Shown one piece after another: positions 13,373 through 20,827 of a stretch of DNA of 64,000 bases. The position numbers and the translations under genes are program-made. The stretch is from positions 124,001 through 188,000 of IMG/VR virus record IMGVR_UViG_3300042544_003310; one strand, 5' to 3'. A model generated the notes under the pieces. It was not told the DNA's origin. It ran no database searches and saw only the letters and a program-made list of their open reading frames with translations. The stretch's first letter is position 1. The number at the start of each line of letters is the position of its first letter. The stretch is from a virus.

Positions 13373-14275
13373 ATGAGTCACTTCACCGTTATGGTTATTG
13401 GGCCTGACCATGAAGCCCAGCTTGCTCCCTACCACGAGTTTGAATGCACTGGTGTGGCAGACCAGTATGTGGTGGATGTGGACGTCACTGACAAGTTCCT
13501 TGCCGATATGAAAGATGCGGAGGAACATGCAGAGGAAGACCAATCTGCCCTTGACTATGCGCTGGAATATTACGGTTTTGAAGACCAGGTAGTTGAAGAT
13601 GAGAGCGAAGTTGATCGAGAGGGTGAGCACAAGTTTGGATTTGTGGTGGTCCGGGACGGTGAGCTCGTCCGGGCTGTGAAGCGCACCAACCCCAACAAGC
13701 AGTGGGACTGGTACGAGGTTGGTGGGCGATGGACTGGCACGCTCAAGCTCAAGCCTGGTGCAAAGGGTGTGCAAGGCCGCCCTGGACTGGGAACCCAAGG
13801 AGCAAAACAAGGGTATGCTGACCAGGCGAGGATGGGAGACATCGACTGGGCAGGCATGCGTGACGAGGCAGGCGAGAAGGCCGGAGTCTATTGGGATCGG
13901 GTGCGGGCACTTGCTCCAAATGTTTGGGAAAGCTGGGACAGTGTGATTTCACGCTTCCCCAGGGACACTGACGGTGCTCGAAATTTCTATCATAACCAAA
14001 CGGGCAGGCAGGCCCTGCACCAAGCCAAAGACTTGTTTTGGTGTGAGGACTCGGTGCTGGTCGGCCGTGAAGAGTATGTGCAAACTGCTCGAGACAGTGC
14101 TGGCATGACCTTTGCATTTGTCAAGGACGGTGCGTGGATGGAGCGCGGCAGCATGGGCTGGTGGGGCATGAGCACAGACGACATGCCCAAGAGTGAGTGG
14201 TATGCTCGGATGAATGAGATGATCAACGGACTGCCCGAGGACACACTGATCACCATTGTTGACTGCCACATCTAG
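13373..14275 (+). CDS. Conserved phage protein of the MSHFTVMVIG type
   Basis: 300 residues. The start MSHFTVMVIGPDHEAQLAPY with a later NPNKQWDWYEVGGRWTGTLK is a recurring pattern in uncharacterised proteins of many unrelated phages and some prophages. An acidic linker (EEHAEEDQSALDYALEYYGF) separates the N-terminal strand from the W-D-W-Y-x-V-G-G-R-W core. The function is unknown. It is a single-gene unit with its own promoter, followed 12 bases later by the promoter for the RNA ligase. Confidence 0.7.
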   Translation: MSHFTVMVIGPDHEAQLAPYHEFECTGVADQYVVDVDVTDKFLADMKDAEEHAEEDQSALDYALEYYGFEDQVVEDESEVDREGEHKFGFVVVRDGELVRAVKRTNPNKQWDWYEVGGRWTGTLKLKPGAKGVQGRPGLGTQGAKQGYADQARMGDIDWAGMRDEAGEKAGVYWDRVRALAPNVWESWDSVISRFPRDTDGARNFYHNQTGRQALHQAKDLFWCEDSVLVGREEYVQTARDSAGMTFAFVKDGAWMERGSMGWWGMSTDDMPKSEWYARMNEMINGLPEDTLITIVDCHI

Positions 14276-14287
14276 CCAAAAAACGGG

Positions 14288-14315
14288 TTGACAGCCCTGA
14301 AAATCGTGCTATACT
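14288..14315 (+). promoter_or_regulatory. Early promoter for Rnl1-type ligase
   Basis: TTGACA (14288-14293), 16 bp, extended -10 TGCTATACT (TATACT 14310-14315), followed by the recurring GCCCACA start region. Confidence 0.85.
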
Positions 14316-14343
14316 GCCCACAGTAGCTGGAAAGGCGCTGAAC

Positions 14344-15561
14344 ATGCACTACACGTTTCCCGAGATCACGCACCTGGATCAAGTGCTGGAAGCTGTCCAG
14401 GGTGTGGAAGGCTTCATTGTAGCCCAGCGGCCCTGGGGCACTGTGGTCAACTACATTCAGATGGGCCCGGACATGTTCCCCGAGGTCCATACTGCTGGAG
14501 GCAGCGCCAGCATGCGCGAGCGGCAGACTCGACTCAAGGCTATCCGCCGGGAGTGTAGGGGGCTGCTGTTCAGCCTTGATGGAAAGTTGGTGAGCCGCGC
14601 ATTTCAGAAGTTTTGGAACGTGGGCGAACGGCGCGAGACTTTGATTGAAAACATCGATCTCACTCAGCCACACATCATCCTTGAGAAGTTGGATGGAAGT
14701 ATGATTCGTGCTCTACCTCTAGGTAAGGGCTACTGTCTTGCAACCAAGATGGGGCCCACTGCTGTAGCAGCACAGGTTGAGCCGTTCGTGGCAACTCGAG
14801 ACAACTATGACCGATTTATCCGAGACACACTGGAGCAGGGATACACTGCCTGTTTCGAGTGGTGTACTCGTCAACAAAAGATTGTGTGTGATTATCCAGT
14901 TGATCGACTGGTGCTGACTGCTGTGCGTCACATCAACTCGGGTGAGTATCTCACCTACTCTCAGATGCAGGAACTGGCGGCCGAGTATGAGCTGGATCTA
15001 GTCAAGGCCTATCCTGGTACTGTGGCTAGCATGGAGCAGCTCGTTCGGGAGACGCATGAGCTGGAAGGCGAGGAGGGGTGGATCATCCGGTGGGATGATG
15101 GACATATGGCCAAGTTGAAATCGGCCTGGTATGTGCGTATCCACCGTGCCAAGGATGCTCTCACGCAGGAGAAGAACCTCATCGACCTCATGCTGGCGGA
15201 AAAGCTGGACGACGTCAAGAGCTTTCTGCCTGTGGAGGACCTGGCTCGCATCGACGCCTACGAGAACGCCTTCTGGACGGGTGTGGGGCAAACTGCCTAC
15301 ATATGGAAGGACCAGTATGTCAAGCTCCGGCGGCAGTTTGGTGACGATAGAAAGCGGTTTGCACTGGAGGCAGCACCGGGTCTTGAGCCCAACCTGCGTA
15401 GTGCTGTGTTCAAGGTCTGGGCCCGTGAGGGCCACGTGGACTGGCGTGAGCTGGTGTGCGATGTGATCCGCAAATGCACTGGCACGCAGACCCGGGTGGA
15501 CGAGGCACGCTCACTGTTCCGTGCGCCGCGGTGGAGCCAGCAAAGTGTGGGAGACGAATGA
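14344..15561 (+). CDS. RNA ligase, T4 Rnl1 family
   Basis: 405 residues, close to T4 Rnl1 (374). The upstream RRECRGLLF (68-76) and FQKFWNVGE (87-95) are typical of Rnl1. Motif I is EKLDGS with Lys115 as the adenylated residue; FEWCT (171) is motif III, EGEEGWIIRW (241-250) motif IV and AKLKSAWYV (256-264) motif V. The C-terminal helical domain gives tRNA specificity in T4. T4 Rnl1 works with Pnkp to reseal tRNA cut by anticodon nucleases, and the end-healing partner here is probably the gene at 26068. Coupled to the next gene by ATGA overlap. Confidence 0.9.
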   Translation: MHYTFPEITHLDQVLEAVQGVEGFIVAQRPWGTVVNYIQMGPDMFPEVHTAGGSASMRERQTRLKAIRRECRGLLFSLDGKLVSRAFQKFWNVGERRETLIENIDLTQPHIILEKLDGSMIRALPLGKGYCLATKMGPTAVAAQVEPFVATRDNYDRFIRDTLEQGYTACFEWCTRQQKIVCDYPVDRLVLTAVRHINSGEYLTYSQMQELAAEYELDLVKAYPGTVASMEQLVRETHELEGEEGWIIRWDDGHMAKLKSAWYVRIHRAKDALTQEKNLIDLMLAEKLDDVKSFLPVEDLARIDAYENAFWTGVGQTAYIWKDQYVKLRRQFGDDRKRFALEAAPGLEPNLRSAVFKVWAREGHVDWRELVCDVIRKCTGTQTRVDEARSLFRAPRWSQQSVGDE

Positions 15562-15752
15562 TGGCCTACAAAGGTGACACGGTGAAGTTTCGAGTGAGCA
15601 GTCCCAACGGCACTTGGCGCACAGTCTCCACGCTGGAAGAGGCTGAGCAAGAGATCAAAACTCTGGTGGACACCTATGGTGTGGCCTGGGCCGCAGTGGA
15701 TAGGATTGAGACCACAAGGATCCTTGTTCGGCAAGTCAAGGCTGATGAGTGA
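15558..15752 (+). CDS. Hypothetical small protein (64 aa)
   Basis: Overlaps the ligase stop (ATGATG; either ATG may be used). A beta-helix-beta pattern (DTVKFRVSSPNGTWRTVSTL then EEAEQEIKTLVDTYG) with Trp residues ends in QVKADE. Its last codons GCT GAT GAG TGA overlap the start of the next gene (ATGAGTGA). Lies between the RNA ligase and a four-gene LTW cluster. No family recognised. Confidence 0.6.
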   Translation: MMAYKGDTVKFRVSSPNGTWRTVSTLEEAEQEIKTLVDTYGVAWAAVDRIETTRILVRQVKADE

Positions 15753-15972
15753 CTCTTACCTTGTAACTTTGGTAGCGCCTATGTGCGATGATTTTGATCA
15801 AGTGTGTGATTGGTGCATGCAACAATGGCCGTGTAAGGAGCGGCGCTGGCATATACACTGGGCTGGATTAACAACTAGAGGCAAGGGGTGGCAAATCACT
15901 TGCAGTTTCTGGCACCAAGATGATCTCACCATGTTCCTGCTCACATGGGCGCACCTGGTTGAATCTAGATAA
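15745..15972 (+). CDS. LTW-family small protein, copy 7
   Basis: 75 residues: MSDSYLVTLVAPMCDDFDQV, then CDWCMQQWP (WC segment), then W-rich strands and SFWHQDDLTMFLLTWAHLVE. It is a full-length textbook member with N-terminal strand, acidic turn, WC helix and terminal signature extended by AHLVESR. Copies 7-10 share the L-L-T-W-x-H-L-V-(D/E) ending, so they form a recent sub-family in tandem. Start overlaps the previous stop. Confidence 0.75.
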   Translation: MSDSYLVTLVAPMCDDFDQVCDWCMQQWPCKERRWHIHWAGLTTRGKGWQITCSFWHQDDLTMFLLTWAHLVESR

Positions 15973-15985
15973 ACAGGCGATAGTG

Positions 15986-16225
15986 ATGGCTATACTGCCC
16001 TACACAGCCACATTGGTAGCACCCAAACTCCGGGAGCTTGACCAAGTTCAGGAATGGTGCCTACAAATGTGGCCTTGTACTCATCGAGCCACATGGTATC
16101 AAGATAATATGACAATGCAAGTATTTGCAAGGTTTGAATTCAAATGCACCTGGAGTTTTCAGTTTCGAGAAGATCTCACCATGTTCCTGCTGACCTGGAG
16201 TCATTTGGTGGACAGCCATGAGTGA
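15986..16225 (+). CDS. LTW-family small protein, copy 8
   Basis: 79 residues: TATLVAPKLRELDQVQEWCL then QMWPC, WSFQFREDLTMFLLTWSHLV. Very similar to copy 7 in layout, with APxxxxLDQVxxWCxQxWPC shared. GTG 15983 is an alternative start. Stop GAG TGA overlaps the next ATG (16218). Tandem duplication is the simplest origin. Confidence 0.75.
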   Translation: MAILPYTATLVAPKLRELDQVQEWCLQMWPCTHRATWYQDNMTMQVFARFEFKCTWSFQFREDLTMFLLTWSHLVDSHE

Positions 16226-16472
16226 TGCATATGTTGTGACAGTGATGGCTTACTCACTTGAAGAATTTATCCCAGTTTACAACTGGTGCTGCCGCATGTG
16301 GGGCGATACAAGCTTGTATCAGACTTGGTGTATGGGTTGGGCTAATTCAGATCTTTTGCGTGGAGTATATGTTTGCGATTGGGCTTTTCAACACAAGGAT
16401 GATCTCATCATGTTTTTACTGACTTGGGGTCATTTGGTTGACTCTAGCCAAGAGGCAGAAAGTTGTGAATGA
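16218..16472 (+). CDS. LTW-family small protein, copy 9
   Basis: 84 residues: MSDAYVVTVMAYSLEEFIPV, then YNWCCRMWGD, then WAFQHKDDLIMFLLTWGHLV and a polar tail (DSSQEAESCE). Keeps every family position. Overlaps copy 8 by 8 bases and copy 10 by 8 bases. Confidence 0.75.
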   Translation: MSDAYVVTVMAYSLEEFIPVYNWCCRMWGDTSLYQTWCMGWANSDLLRGVYVCDWAFQHKDDLIMFLLTWGHLVDSSQEAESCE

Positions 16473-16741
16473 CAAGTTCAAGATAACATTGAGTGCCCAC
16501 ACAAAGGGAGAACTCGAAGCTGTGAATCTATGGTGCCAACAGTTGTGGCCAGGTGAGTGCGGGACAGTATGGGACAGCGGATGGCCACTACCTACAACTT
16601 TTTTTTAGAGCAGGTGGCATCACTGCGTGGCGTTGCAGTTGGTGGTTGACACGCAGGGAAGATCATGCTATGTTCCTGTTGACATGGGCACATTTGGTAG
16701 AGCCGCCCCAGAATTACACAAGGTATCCTCAAAGTGAATAA
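16465..16741 (+). pseudogene. LTW-family copy 10, interrupted by a +1 shift at a T8 run
   Basis: From GTG 16465 the frame reads VNDKFKITLSAHTKGELEAV, NLWCQQLWPGE and stops at 16608 directly after the T8 run (16599-16606). In the +1 frame from 16607 it continues RAGGITAWRCSWWLTRREDH, AMFLLTWAHLVE to 16741, the normal family C-terminus. Together the two halves make one family member with one extra T. The second half has its own ATG (16553), so a short C-terminal fragment might be made. Decay, slippage or assembly error are all possible. Confidence 0.75.
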
Positions 16742-16753
16742 GGACAACAAACG

Positions 16754-17137
16754 ATGACCCCGGCACAGAAAATCAAACAGCGAATCCTTCTCGATCTTGT
16801 TAACCAGGGTTCACTCAGCATTGACCCTGCTGCTATCACATCAGACAATGTGGACGAGCTTTACGAGGAGCAAGATGCCTGGGACATTGAGTGTGACTTT
16901 CGCCAAGGCGAAGTTGAAACTGGTATTCCCTGCGAATATTCCCGGCACTACGAAAGCCAGAGCGTGGCTGCCCAGATGGCAGATGGTTCCTGGGTAGGCT
17001 GGACCTACTGGTATGGTGGCGGCAAGCATGGTGAACCCGAATCCATTCCTTGGATGAGCGAGGCCTACGAACTAGACGTCAAGGAAGAGGAGAAGTTGGT
17101 GATTGTTCAAACGTTCTCAAAGAAGGGAAAAGAATGA
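16754..17137 (+). CDS. Conserved phage hypothetical protein (127 aa)
   Basis: ATG preceded by AAGGAC. Acidic N-terminal helices, then a Trp-rich core (SVAAQMADGSWVGWTYWYGG, residues about 71-90) and a C-terminal strand EEEKLVIVQTFSKKGKE. The D-G-S-W-V-G-W-x-Y-W-x-G-G-G motif is seen in uncharacterised phage proteins with a small beta fold. Coupled to the next gene (ATGA, 17134). Confidence 0.65.
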   Translation: MTPAQKIKQRILLDLVNQGSLSIDPAAITSDNVDELYEEQDAWDIECDFRQGEVETGIPCEYSRHYESQSVAAQMADGSWVGWTYWYGGGKHGEPESIPWMSEAYELDVKEEEKLVIVQTFSKKGKE

Positions 17138-17346
17138 ACCAGGATCTCAAAACTCGGCATATAGCACTGGCCTTGGCTCGAGCTGATGATGAATACCGTG
17201 GCTTTGAGCCTTTTCCGGAACCTCCCCTGGATGCTGATGCGGACTGGTATCATGATCACGTGGATGGATGGCCATGGTATAAGCACATGGCAGAAAGGCT
17301 GTTGACGCAACCCAACCTCTGTGCTATCCTACAAAACAATACATGA
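17134..17346 (+). CDS. Hypothetical protein (70 aa)
   Basis: Overlaps the upstream stop. MNQDLKTRHIALALARADDE, then a Pro/Trp/His-rich segment (WYHDHVDGWPWYKHMAERLL). Its 3' end contains the promoter for the next gene (17302-17330). No family recognised. Confidence 0.6.
   Translation: MNQDLKTRHIALALARADDEYRGFEPFPEPPLDADADWYHDHVDGWPWYKHMAERLLTQPNLCAILQNNT
17302..17330 (+). promoter_or_regulatory. Early promoter inside the end of a gene
   Basis: TTGACG (17302-17307), 17 bp, extended -10 TGCTATCCT (TATCCT 17325-17330). Confidence 0.55.
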
Positions 17347-17355
17347 GGTAAATCC

Positions 17356-17610
17356 ATGCAATACCTGCTCACCCAAGAAGAGTATGACGCACTCCGAGCT
17401 CGACAGGAGCATGAACTCAAGCTGAGTAGAGCCAAGCTTCAGAAACTCTGCACCAGGATTGCGGACACTATGCCTGTGAAGTGGGGATGGAGCAAGGACG
17501 AGGAAGCCAAGCCCTGGGGTTGTATCCACTCTCAGCAAGAAGAATGGTATTGCGATAGCTGTCCTGTGCAGGAAATCTGTCCTGAGCCCCACAAAGAGTG
17601 GAGCAAGTGA
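17356..17610 (+). CDS. Cys-rich hypothetical protein (84 aa)
   Basis: The N-terminal half is a helix (TQEEYDALRARQEHELKLSR). The C-terminal half carries five Cys in the last 45 residues (L-C-T-R, W-G-C-I-H, W-Y-C-D-S-C, E-I-C-P), which suggests a small zinc site. The ending WYCDSCPVQEICPEPHKEWS recalls phage proteins seen in T4-like genomes. GTG of the next gene overlaps its stop. Confidence 0.6.
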   Translation: MQYLLTQEEYDALRARQEHELKLSRAKLQKLCTRIADTMPVKWGWSKDEEAKPWGCIHSQQEEWYCDSCPVQEICPEPHKEWSK

Positions 17611-17867
17611 CAGCACTCCTACTCACCATCGCACTGGTCACAGGACTATGCTATCTGGTCAGCTTGTATCTGTCATTGTGGGTTGGTGTGTTTATGATCC
17701 TATGGATACTGTTCAGCATCGGCTGGTTTTTCCGAACCTGGGCAGTCAAGGACAAGGATGGCCCGGAAACCATGTTTGATCGGATAGTGATCTCAAGCAT
17801 AATACCAGTTGCCATGCTGTTTGGATTTTTGAATAATCTCCTACAAAAAAGGTTGGGATTGCCCTGA
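17607..17867 (+). CDS. Small membrane protein (86 aa)
   Basis: Starts at the GTG overlapping the previous stop (GTG 17598 is an alternative). Two or three transmembrane helices: LLLTIALVTGLCYLVSLYLS, VGVFMILWILFSIGWFF and near the end IISSIIPVAMLFGF-like. A charged loop (KDKDGPETMFDR) lies between. Probably an inner-membrane protein. No family recognised. Confidence 0.6.
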   Translation: MTALLLTIALVTGLCYLVSLYLSLWVGVFMILWILFSIGWFFRTWAVKDKDGPETMFDRIVISSIIPVAMLFGFLNNLLQKRLGLP

Positions 17868-18136
17868 TGAAATCAGATATTATCAATCGCCTCACAGATC
17901 AAGCTGATGAGCATGCCAGTGACTATGTTGGCAGTCTACGCCAGCGTGGTCTTCAAGTGCTGCCCGAATACTACGAGCAAGCGTTCAGGAATAAGTTTGC
18001 TGAACTGATTGTGAGAGAATGTGCTGACATTGTGGACCGGATGGATGAGGGTCGCAATGAATACTTCCAGCGACTGGACGGGACCAAGGTCGTCACCGGA
18101 GACGTATTGAAACACTATTTTGGTATCCGGGAATAA
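17867..18136 (+). CDS. Hypothetical helical protein (89 aa)
   Basis: Start overlaps the previous stop (TGATGA). Contains F-R-N-K-F-A-E-L-I-V-R-E-C-A-D-I (residues about 40-55), a motif that recurs in uncharacterised phage proteins, followed by an acidic helix and a basic end (VLKHYFGIRE). The function is unknown. Confidence 0.65.
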   Translation: MKSDIINRLTDQADEHASDYVGSLRQRGLQVLPEYYEQAFRNKFAELIVRECADIVDRMDEGRNEYFQRLDGTKVVTGDVLKHYFGIRE

Positions 18137-18141
18137 CCAAC

Positions 18142-18450
18142 ATGCTGTGCTATAACCCAGCCCACCCACACCATCACAATCAAACATTGTGGTGTGTGTA
18201 TGGGTTTGAAAGCTTTCCTGAAATTATCTGCTGCAAGATTGTCCCCCATCCCGAGTTTGGGCCCATCATCTGGGGCTACAGCGTCTACCGGGGCGTGCCA
18301 GGGTTCCGCACGCTGGGCCAAAATGTCATCAACTGGCAGAGGGGATTGGAAGAGCGGTTTGGCCACACCATGTTTGAATTCTATACCACGCAAGAAGAGG
18401 CCTTGGAGAGGCTGCGGGAGCTTACCACCCCAGCGGCAGAGGCAGTGTGA
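18142..18450 (+). CDS. Hypothetical protein (102 aa)
   Basis: MLCYNPAHPHHHNQTLWCVY: a His-rich beginning with two Cys, beta strands rich in aromatic residues (IIWGYSVYRGVPGF), then a helical end (TTQEEALERLRELTTPAAEA). No family recognised. Six bases separate it from the gene before, so it belongs to the same operon. Confidence 0.6.
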   Translation: MLCYNPAHPHHHNQTLWCVYGFESFPEIICCKIVPHPEFGPIIWGYSVYRGVPGFRTLGQNVINWQRGLEERFGHTMFEFYTTQEEALERLRELTTPAAEAV

Positions 18451-18453
18451 CTT

Positions 18454-18666
18454 ATGCACTTGATGCGCACCTGGCTGTTGAATCTCAGTGATGAAGAAAT
18501 CACCCAGGCTATTGACAGTTGGTTTGATCGGGAGATTTGGGATCAAACTCCCGACAAGCTGCGATGGATAGTGATTGATCTTGATCTCTACGAACAAGCC
18601 GTGCATTTGCAAAAGTGTAACTTTGATCGTGCATATGCCCAACTCACCTGGAAAGGACCCAGCTAG
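18454..18666 (+). CDS. Hypothetical protein (70 aa), possible distant LTW relative
   Basis: MHLMRTWLLNLSDEEITQAI then DSWFDREIW, ending KCNFDRAYAQLTWKGPS. The F-D-R-A-Y-A-Q-L-T-W end resembles the LTW signature (F-x-D-A-x-x-F-x-L-T-W) but without the second Phe. ATG 18463 is an alternative start. Stop overlaps the GTG of the next gene. Confidence 0.5.
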   Translation: MHLMRTWLLNLSDEEITQAIDSWFDREIWDQTPDKLRWIVIDLDLYEQAVHLQKCNFDRAYAQLTWKGPS

Positions 18667-18944
18667 TGCTCTATACCGTAGCTGTGAGTTATTTTGCCAC
18701 AGGCGAGGGACATACCTTGAGCCTGTGGATTGGCGTTGCTAGAGACCCCCAGGATGCCCGAGAAAAGTTTCAGCAGGCTGTGCCCAATGGCAGTTTTTGG
18801 GTGCAGGGTGCAGAAACTTTTGAAGGTGTCAATCGTGAGCATGTGGCATGCAAGTATCTGCTCACACCATTGGCACTCACAAATCTAGAGGATCCTCATT
18901 GCATGCGTGAGTTTTCTGCTCAGCTGCATTTCAACTACAGTTGA
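18666..18944 (+). CDS. Hypothetical protein (92 aa)
   Basis: GTG start overlapping the previous stop. Beta-rich N-terminus (LYTVAVSYFATGEGHTLSLW), the segment ARDPQDAREKFQQAV typical of phage proteins that contain an 'aa-A-xx-F' helix, then a C-terminal strand region. No family recognised. Its stop overlaps the next promoter. Confidence 0.6.
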   Translation: MLYTVAVSYFATGEGHTLSLWIGVARDPQDAREKFQQAVPNGSFWVQGAETFEGVNREHVACKYLLTPLALTNLEDPHCMREFSAQLHFNYS

Positions 18945-18969
18945 CATAGTGACAGACATGTGCTACTGT
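18941..18969 (+). promoter_or_regulatory. Early promoter
   Basis: TTGACA (18941-18946), 17 bp, extended -10 TGCTACTGT (TACTGT 18964-18969). Confidence 0.7.
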
Positions 18970-18995
18970 GCAAGCTGCACAATAAGGTGTGTTCA

Positions 18996-19202
18996 ATGTT
19001 TAGGATTGAAAAACGGCTCAGCAGTTTCTTCCGCAAAAACAGCTTGCGTGGTGCTCCATTCAAGCAATGGACCTTGCACAAAACCTATGACAGGCTAGCT
19101 GATGCAGTTCAAGCCTATGATACGATGATCTCCAAACCCGGATACGGTATGAATTGGCGCATTGTATCTGGAGATACTGTAGTCAAACAAAAGAACAAAT
19201 AG
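18996..19202 (+). CDS. Hypothetical basic protein (68 aa)
   Basis: Start at ATG 18996 behind AAGGTG. Strongly basic N-terminus (RIEKRLSSFFRKNSLRGAPF), then HKTYDRLADAVQAYDTMIS and a strand MNWRIVSGDTVV. The T-Y-D-x-L-x-D-A-x-x-A-Y segment plus MNWRIVS is a pattern I associate with small phage proteins of unknown role. Possibly nucleic-acid binding because of charge. Confidence 0.6.
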   Translation: MFRIEKRLSSFFRKNSLRGAPFKQWTLHKTYDRLADAVQAYDTMISKPGYGMNWRIVSGDTVVKQKNK

Positions 19203-19218
19203 ACATGGTAGCCGTATT

Positions 19219-19299
19219 ATGAATTGGGAAAGTTTGTTGTTCCTTCTGCTGAGCATGTTGTTTGCCAGCTTGGTTGTGTTGACCACATTATTCCCATAG
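19219..19299 (+). CDS. 26-residue membrane peptide (candidate)
   Basis: ATG 19219 to TAG 19297-19299. The sequence is almost wholly one hydrophobic helix (SLLFLLLSMLFASLVVLTTL). It fills the gap between two genes and may be a small membrane peptide. There is no strong ribosome site, so the gene is a candidate only. Confidence 0.4.
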   Translation: MNWESLLFLLLSMLFASLVVLTTLFP

Positions 19300-19315
19300 C
19301 ACAAGGATTGAAGAA

Positions 19316-19591
19316 ATGAGCCAAGACTTGGACGACGATTGGGATTGGGAAGAATTTTTCCGTCAATTTCCCTGTGGTGCGGCTGTGATTTTTGGTAACC
19401 ATGTGGTGCATGCTGAGGGGTATCCTGAACCAGTCTCGGACATTGACGAAACTGAATTGCGCAAAGAGTTGGCAGAAGATCACGAGCTGGAACTGACCCT
19501 TCTCCGAGATTACTCAGTCATACGATTGGAAGGAGATAACTGGCGCCAGTTGATGCAGCAGTATGCAGGTGCAGATGGCACGCAGAAATAA
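19316..19591 (+). CDS. Hypothetical acidic protein (91 aa)
   Basis: MSQDLDDDWDWEEFFRQFPC: a very acidic, Trp-rich start, then a Val/Ile strand region (GAAVIFGNHVVHAEGY) and an acidic helix (DETELRKELAEDHELELTLL). No family recognised. Preceded by AAGGATTGAAGAA. Overlaps the next LTW gene by 17 bases. Confidence 0.6.
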   Translation: MSQDLDDDWDWEEFFRQFPCGAAVIFGNHVVHAEGYPEPVSDIDETELRKELAEDHELELTLLRDYSVIRLEGDNWRQLMQQYAGADGTQK

Positions 19592-19814
19592 GACGCCACA
19601 ACGGATCAAACCCCGCCGAGGATGGCACCGCGTGGTGTTGCCCAATGTACCCAATCCTTGGCGTGAGTTACTGACGGGCATGCCATCAACTGTGTCAAAG
19701 ATTGACGACTGGCTGGCAGAAAACACCTCTGGCAAATGTGAGCAGTTTCGCTACAACACATGGGACTTCAAACGCCAAGAAGATGCCCTGTTGTTTACCT
19801 TGACGTGGGGATAG
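19575..19814 (+). CDS. LTW-family small protein, copy 11
   Basis: 79 residues with an unusual basic start (MARRNKTPQRIKPRRGWHRV), then WLAENTSGKCEQFRYNTWDF and KRQEDALLFTLTWG. The terminal signature is perfect (F-K-R-Q-E-D-A-L-L-F-T-L-T-W). First of five consecutive members covering 19575-20820. Confidence 0.7.
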   Translation: MARRNKTPQRIKPRRGWHRVVLPNVPNPWRELLTGMPSTVSKIDDWLAENTSGKCEQFRYNTWDFKRQEDALLFTLTWG

Positions 19815-19815
19815 C

Positions 19816-20151
19816 ATGGAAATAAAAATCACCAAACAAACTGTCCTTGCCCCTGTGCGTAAGTTGAGCGCAACTTGGACAATGGAAAAACCACAAACAT
19901 TGAAACACACTGTGAGCGATGAGATCGAGCAACTTATCCAGGAAGAGATCAACAGTGAAATTTTAGCCGAAATATATCGAGTCCAAGGATGGTATCTTGT
20001 ACCCCTCACTGCTCACAGCGTCTGGACAAAAGGCGCAGTGACGCCATGGCTCTTGGAACATTACCCAGATGGTGGTTACTATCTCTTCACTGGTGGTTGC
20101 ATGTTCCGGGACAAAGAGATGGCTGTGGAGTTTGAGCTCACATGGACATAA
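19816..20151 (+). CDS. LTW-family protein, copy 12 (long form, 111 aa)
   Basis: MEIKITKQTVLAPVRKLSAT, a helical acidic middle (SDEIEQLIQEEINSEILAEI) absent from other copies, then VTPWLLEHYPDGGYYLF and MFRDKEMAVEFELTWT. The insertion makes it the longest copy. Its end CTC ACA TGG ACA TAA contains the ATG of the next gene. Confidence 0.7.
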   Translation: MEIKITKQTVLAPVRKLSATWTMEKPQTLKHTVSDEIEQLIQEEINSEILAEIYRVQGWYLVPLTAHSVWTKGAVTPWLLEHYPDGGYYLFTGGCMFRDKEMAVEFELTWT

Positions 20152-20354
20152 TACCCAAGTTCAGTTTCCTGCATCGTGTGGAATATCGGGATCTGCCCGA
20201 AGACCCGAGAGTTATGAACTATGGAGAATCTCGCACACAAATGATCATATGGTGCTGGAAAAATCTTCCTTTGAGCGATTGGTCGCATGACCCCTTGGGT
20301 ATTGATTTCAAGCATCAAGAAGGTCTCATGCAGTTTATGTTAACGTGGACATGA
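20142..20354 (+). CDS. LTW-family small protein, copy 13
   Basis: 70 residues. The ATG lies inside the ACA-TGG of the previous gene's L-T-W codons (10-base overlap). MIIWCWKNLPLSDW is the WC segment and FKHQEGLMQFMLTWT the signature. The terminal ACG TGG gives GTG 20345, the start of the next gene in the same register. Confidence 0.7.
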   Translation: MDIIPKFSFLHRVEYRDLPEDPRVMNYGESRTQMIIWCWKNLPLSDWSHDPLGIDFKHQEGLMQFMLTWT

Positions 20355-20572
20355 TTGTTACCAAGTGCTTGCCCGGCGGTGGATGGTATGCCGAAGTCAT
20401 GCTGGACGATAGTGAATGGCCACCAATTGATGAAAATGACCAATGGTTAGACAGACCCATTCGACGTTGGGTAAGAGAACACACTGAGGGAGCACATTTT
20501 TTCAGTTTTAGGGGAACAATACTGTTCAGTAACGAAAGTGATCTCACAGCGTTTGTGGTCTCTTGGTCATAA
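20345..20572 (+). CDS. LTW-family small protein, copy 14
   Basis: 75 residues from GTG 20345, formed by the upstream L-T-W codons (ATG 20351 is an alternative). WLDRPIRRWVREHTEGAHFF and FSNESDLTAFVVSWS carry a relaxed signature (V-V-S-W for L-x-L-T-W). The terminal TCT TGG supplies TTG 20563 for the next gene. Confidence 0.65.
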   Translation: MDMIVTKCLPGGGWYAEVMLDDSEWPPIDENDQWLDRPIRRWVREHTEGAHFFSFRGTILFSNESDLTAFVVSWS

Positions 20573-20820
20573 CACGTAGAGTGGCCCGCTTTTTGGAAAA
20601 GGAGAAGGATCCTCTCTACCCTTATCCGGTTGTGTTTGACAACATGGAAGTCTCTGAGGCTGAAATACTTCGAGCCTGGCTAAGACAGCATGGTGGCCGA
20701 GAAAACGAGGATTGGGCTTGGACTCATGGATGGTGGGGAGATACCGTTCACTGTTTTAGGTTTCGAGATCCTTGCACAGCAGAGTTTTTCCGCTTGACTT
20801 GGCACCCAACAAGCGTATAG
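20563..20820 (+). CDS. LTW-family small protein, copy 15
   Basis: 85 residues from TTG 20563 overlapping the previous end. VARFLEKEKDPLYPYPVVFD is a new N-terminus; RAWLRQHGGRENEDWAW resembles the WC helix region, and FRFRDPCTAEFFRLTWHPTS the signature. The rare TTG start is supported by the shared register with copies 13 and 14. Confidence 0.6.
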   Translation: MVITRRVARFLEKEKDPLYPYPVVFDNMEVSEAEILRAWLRQHGGRENEDWAWTHGWWGDTVHCFRFRDPCTAEFFRLTWHPTSV

Positions 20821-20827
20821 TTGCAGT

